Below, piece after piece: positions 21,894 through 24,062 of a stretch of 24,062 nucleotides of DNA. Position 1 is the first letter of the stretch. Every line of letters starts with the position of its first letter. The stretch spans positions 1-24,062 of the forward strand of contig DASXRQ010000211.1 of assembly GCA_036506495.1 (NCBI GenBank). The letters are read 5' to 3'. Below the pieces are notes generated by a model. It was not told where the DNA came from and searched no databases. It saw only the letters and a list, made by a program, of their open reading frames with translations. This DNA comes from DASXRC01 sp036506495. Its GTDB lineage: Bacteria; Actinomycetota; Actinomycetes; Mycobacteriales; Micromonosporaceae. A program made the translations under genes and the position numbers.

Positions 21894-21910
21894 TTGTAGG
21901 ATACCTACAA
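21894..21910 (+). promoter_or_regulatory. Perfect dyad with embedded -10 box upstream of fabD
   Basis: TTGTAGG-ATA-CCTACAA is a perfect 7-bp inverted repeat. It contains TAGGAT (21897-21902) preceded by TG, a strong extended -10. The surrounding GCGAT and ATCGC add outer symmetry with an offset. Transcription would start near 21909, about 70 nt before the fabD GTG. It is the best candidate operator for the fasR-like regulator or another fatty-acid regulator. Because it covers the -10 box it would more naturally block than activate. Confidence 0.6.
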
Positions 21911-21919
21911 TCGCCATAG

Positions 21920-21941
21920 TGCGGTTTCGTGCGGCACCGCA
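21920..21941 (+). other. Leader hairpin before fabD
   Basis: TGCGGT and ACCGCA form a 6-bp stem with a 10-nt loop just downstream of the predicted transcription start. It could shape the 5' leader of the fabD mRNA. No riboswitch family is recognised. Confidence 0.3.
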
Positions 21942-21978
21942 GCCCCACGACTCACAAGTATCAAGGACAGTCTTAATC

Positions 21979-23148
21979 GTGCTCGCCGTACTCTCCCCCG
22001 GCCAGGGGTCGCAGAAGCCCGGCTTCCTGACGCCGTGGGTCGGCCAACCGGGGGCCGCGGCCCGGCTGCGCTGGTGGTCCGCCCTCGCCGGAGTCGACCT
22101 CGCACACCTTGGCACTCAGGCCGGCCCGGAGGAGATCAAGGACACCGCACGGACCCAGCCGCTGCTGGTCGCCGCCGCACTCCTCGCCGCCGAGCAGCTC
22201 CCGCTGTACGACGTGTCGGTGGCCGCCGGTCACAGCGTCGGCGAGCTGGCCGCGGCCGCCCTCGCGGGCGTATTCGCGCCGGAGGTCGCGGTGACGCTCG
22301 CCGGCGTACGCGGGCGGGAGATGGCCGCCGCATGCGCGCTCGAGCCGACCGGCATGTCGGCGGTGCTGGGTGGGGACCCCGACGCGGTCGTCGCCGCGAT
22401 CGAGGCGCACGGCCTGTACGCCGCCAACCGCAACGGCGTTGGCCAGATCGTCGCGGCGGGCGCGACCGAGCGGCTGGAGAAGTTCGGGGCCGAGCCGCCG
22501 GCCCGGACGCGGGTGATCCCGCTGCAAGTCGCCGGCGCGTTCCACACCCCGTACATGGCGCCGGCGGAGCAGGCGCTGGCCGGTGTGGCCGCCGGGGTCA
22601 CCCCCGCCGATCCCGCCAAGATCCTGCTGTCCAACCTGGACGGTGCCGCCGTCAACCACGGCCGGGAGATGCTACAGCGCCTGGTCCGGCAGGTCACCGC
22701 GCCGGTCCGCTGGGACCTGTGCATGGGTACGCTGGCCGACCTCCGCGTCACCGCGATCATCGAGCTGCCGCCGGCGGGCACGCTGGCCGGGCTGGTCAAG
22801 CGGGAGCTGAAGGGCGGTAGCCAGCCCGAGATCGTCACGCTGAACACGGCGGACGACCTGCCCGCCGCCCGTGACCTGATCGCTCGGCACGGGATGGCCC
22901 CCAGCCACGAGCCCACTCCGCAGTTCCGGGTGGTGGTCGCTACGAGCGCCGGCACGTTCGAGCCGGCCGCACGGCTGGCCGAGGGCGACCCGGTCGCCGC
23001 CGGTCAGGTCATCGGCCACGTCGCCACCCGGCAGGGCGCGGTGCAGGTCGCCGCGCACGACGGCGGCTTGCTCACCGAGTGGCTCGCCCACCACGACGAC
23101 CCGGTCGCCCCGGGACAGCCGCTCGCCCGCATCGGAGGACAAGCATGA
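21979..23148 (+). CDS. fabD: Malonyl-CoA:ACP transacylase with C-terminal lipoyl-like domain
   Basis: The 389-residue protein transfers malonyl from CoA to acyl carrier protein, supplying extender units for fatty-acid synthesis. GTG 21979 gives the expected N-terminus LAVLSPGQGSQKPGFLTPW. The weak AAGGA lies 11 nt upstream. Catalytic features: oxyanion Gln in PGQGSQ (about 9), nucleophile Ser86 in GHSVGE, conserved Arg111 and His189 in GAFHTPYM. The transferase ends near residue 305. Residues 315-389 add a compact beta domain resembling a biotinyl/lipoyl carrier (TFEPAARLAEGDPVAAGQVIG...GLLTEWLAHHDDPVAPGQPLARIG), but the position of the modified Lys (MKM) reads VQV (Gln356), so it is unlikely to be biotinylated or lipoylated. 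Ordinary FabD is about 310 residues. The stop overlaps the fabH ATG (ATGA), so the two are coupled. Confidence 0.96.
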   Translation: MLAVLSPGQGSQKPGFLTPWVGQPGAAARLRWWSALAGVDLAHLGTQAGPEEIKDTARTQPLLVAAALLAAEQLPLYDVSVAAGHSVGELAAAALAGVFAPEVAVTLAGVRGREMAAACALEPTGMSAVLGGDPDAVVAAIEAHGLYAANRNGVGQIVAAGATERLEKFGAEPPARTRVIPLQVAGAFHTPYMAPAEQALAGVAAGVTPADPAKILLSNLDGAAVNHGREMLQRLVRQVTAPVRWDLCMGTLADLRVTAIIELPPAGTLAGLVKRELKGGSQPEIVTLNTADDLPAARDLIARHGMAPSHEPTPQFRVVVATSAGTFEPAARLAEGDPVAAGQVIGHVATRQGAVQVAAHDGGLLTEWLAHHDDPVAPGQPLARIGGQA

Positions 23149-24062
23149 CCGGTTCCCGCATCGTTTCACTCGGCCACTACCAGCCATCTCGGGTGCTCAG
23201 CAACGAGGACCTCGCCCAGATGGTCGACACGAACGACGCGTGGATCCGCAGCCGGGTGGGCATCGAGCGGCGGCGCATCGCCGGCGACGAGACCGTCGCC
23301 GACATGGCCGCGTTCGCCGCCGAGAAGGCCCTCGCGAACTCGGGCTTCACGGCCGCGGACATCGACACCGTGGTCGTCGCGACCTGCTCGTCGGTGGACC
23401 GCTGCCCCAACGTCTCGACCCGCGTGGCGGCTCGGCTCGGGATCACCGCGCCGGCGGCGTACGACATCAACACCGCGTGCTCCGGCTTCTCGTACGGCCT
23501 GGCCACGGTCGACCACGCGATCCGCGCGGGGGCCGTGCGCACGGCGCTCGTCATCGGTTCCGAGAAGCTCTCCGACGTCACCGACTGGACAGACCGCGCG
23601 ACCTGCGTGCTGTTCGGCGACGGGGCGGGCGCCGCGGTCGTGACCGGGTCGGAGGAGCCGGGCATCGGGCCGGTCGTCTGGGGCAGCGACCCCGAGAAGG
23701 GCCCGGTGCTGCGCATCGAGGGCTGGCGGCCGTACATCATCCAGGACGGGCAGGCCGTGTTCCGGTGGGCGACCACCGCGCTCGCGCCGCTGGCCCGCGA
23801 GGCCTGCGAGAAGGCCGGTGTCGACCCTTCCGAGCTCGCCGCCTTCGTGCCGCACCAGGCCAACCTGCGCATCATCGAGCCGCTCGCCCGCAAGCTGGGC
23901 GCCACGAACGCCGTGCTCGCACGGGACATCGTCGAGTCGGGCAACACGTCGGCGGCGAGCATGCCGCTGGCCCTGTCGAAGCTCGTGGAACGGCGGGAGG
24001 TTCCCGCGGGCGCCCCGGTGCTGCTGTTCGGCTTCGGCGGCGGCCTCACGTACGCCGGACAG
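23145..24062 (+). CDS. fabH: 3-oxoacyl-ACP synthase III (3' end outside window)
   Basis: FabH condenses an acyl-CoA primer with malonyl-ACP, the first step of type II fatty-acid synthesis, and its primer choice sets straight- or branched-chain products. The 306 visible residues contain the catalytic triad: Cys112 (DINTACSGFSYGL), His237 (FVPHQANLRI) and Asn267 (VESGNTSAAS). Also visible are the dimer/CoA motifs TNDAWIRSRVGIERRR and VLFGDGAGAAVV, and the near-C-terminal GFGGGLTYAG. Only a few residues are missing. GGAGG 6 nt before the ATG supports the start, which overlaps the fabD stop. Known operons continue with acpP and fabF. The substrate preference cannot be read reliably, though actinomycete FabH often uses branched acyl-CoA. 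Confidence 0.97.
   Translation, partial: MTGSRIVSLGHYQPSRVLSNEDLAQMVDTNDAWIRSRVGIERRRIAGDETVADMAAFAAEKALANSGFTAADIDTVVVATCSSVDRCPNVSTRVAARLGITAPAAYDINTACSGFSYGLATVDHAIRAGAVRTALVIGSEKLSDVTDWTDRATCVLFGDGAGAAVVTGSEEPGIGPVVWGSDPEKGPVLRIEGWRPYIIQDGQAVFRWATTALAPLAREACEKAGVDPSELAAFVPHQANLRIIEPLARKLGATNAVLARDIVESGNTSAASMPLALSKLVERREVPAGAPVLLFGFGGGLTYAGQ

Noticed and set aside
1..24062. CRISPR arrays, prophage genes, toxin-antitoxin pairs or a defence island
   Set aside because: No regularly spaced repeats, integrase, terminase, nuclease or toxin families were seen on either strand.

Overview
The window is very GC-rich DNA with strongly GC-biased third codon positions. It carries families typical of filamentous Actinobacteria: a DUF3052 protein, an AhpE-type peroxiredoxin, homodimeric AceE, a FasR-like PucR regulator ahead of fabD-fabH, and a BTAD/SARP regulator fused to cyclase and AAA modules. 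A Micromonosporaceae-like or Streptomyces-like actinomycete is the best guess. Only the phylum-level call is firm.

Layout. (1) 1-3610, minus: a giant SARP-cyclase-ATPase-TPR regulator whose 3' end lies outside the window and which lacks a normal start codon at the expected place. It is divergent from a small ABM-like protein (3783-4172), and two direct repeats 11 bp apart sit between them like a SARP operator. (2) 4173-4590: a gene-free stretch ending in a hairpin, then tRNA-Val(TAC) on minus. (3) 4834-5818, minus: ahpE-like peroxiredoxin and DUF3052, each followed by a hairpin. (4) 5936-14137: an accessory-looking block with a fused alpha-beta E1 2-oxoacid dehydrogenase, a 14-TM MFS exporter divergent from an AraC regulator, a duplicated four-helix DUF6766 protein, a GbsR/MarR-ABC ATPase-ABC permease operon and a YjbQ-like protein. 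(5) 14234-18993: aceE (pyruvate dehydrogenase E1), a convergent SRPBCC protein and a glutamyl-tRNA synthetase. (6) 18979-20376: a CopC-domain envelope protein divergent from an unrecognised secreted, membrane-anchored protein. (7) 20444-end: fasR-like regulator, fabD and fabH (cut by the window edge), the start of the type II fatty-acid synthase cluster.

Functional theme: central carbon to lipid flow. AceE makes acetyl groups, and FabD and FabH use malonyl- and acyl-CoA to start fatty acids under a FasR-like regulator. The orphan fused E1 could supply branched or other acyl starters, but this is inference.

Notable signals: a 58-bp imperfect palindrome occurs twice (8356-8413 and 21705-21762, 47 of 58 bases identical), each time providing the stop codon of the gene it touches. 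FabD carries a C-terminal biotinyl/lipoyl-like domain without the modifiable lysine. The cyclase domain of the SARP has lost key catalytic residues. A perfect dyad with an embedded TAGGAT box lies before fabD. Several genes have a -10-like hexamer 6-7 nt from the start codon and no Shine-Dalgarno sequence, as in leaderless mRNAs. No CRISPR array, complete insertion sequence, prophage or clear new defence system was seen.
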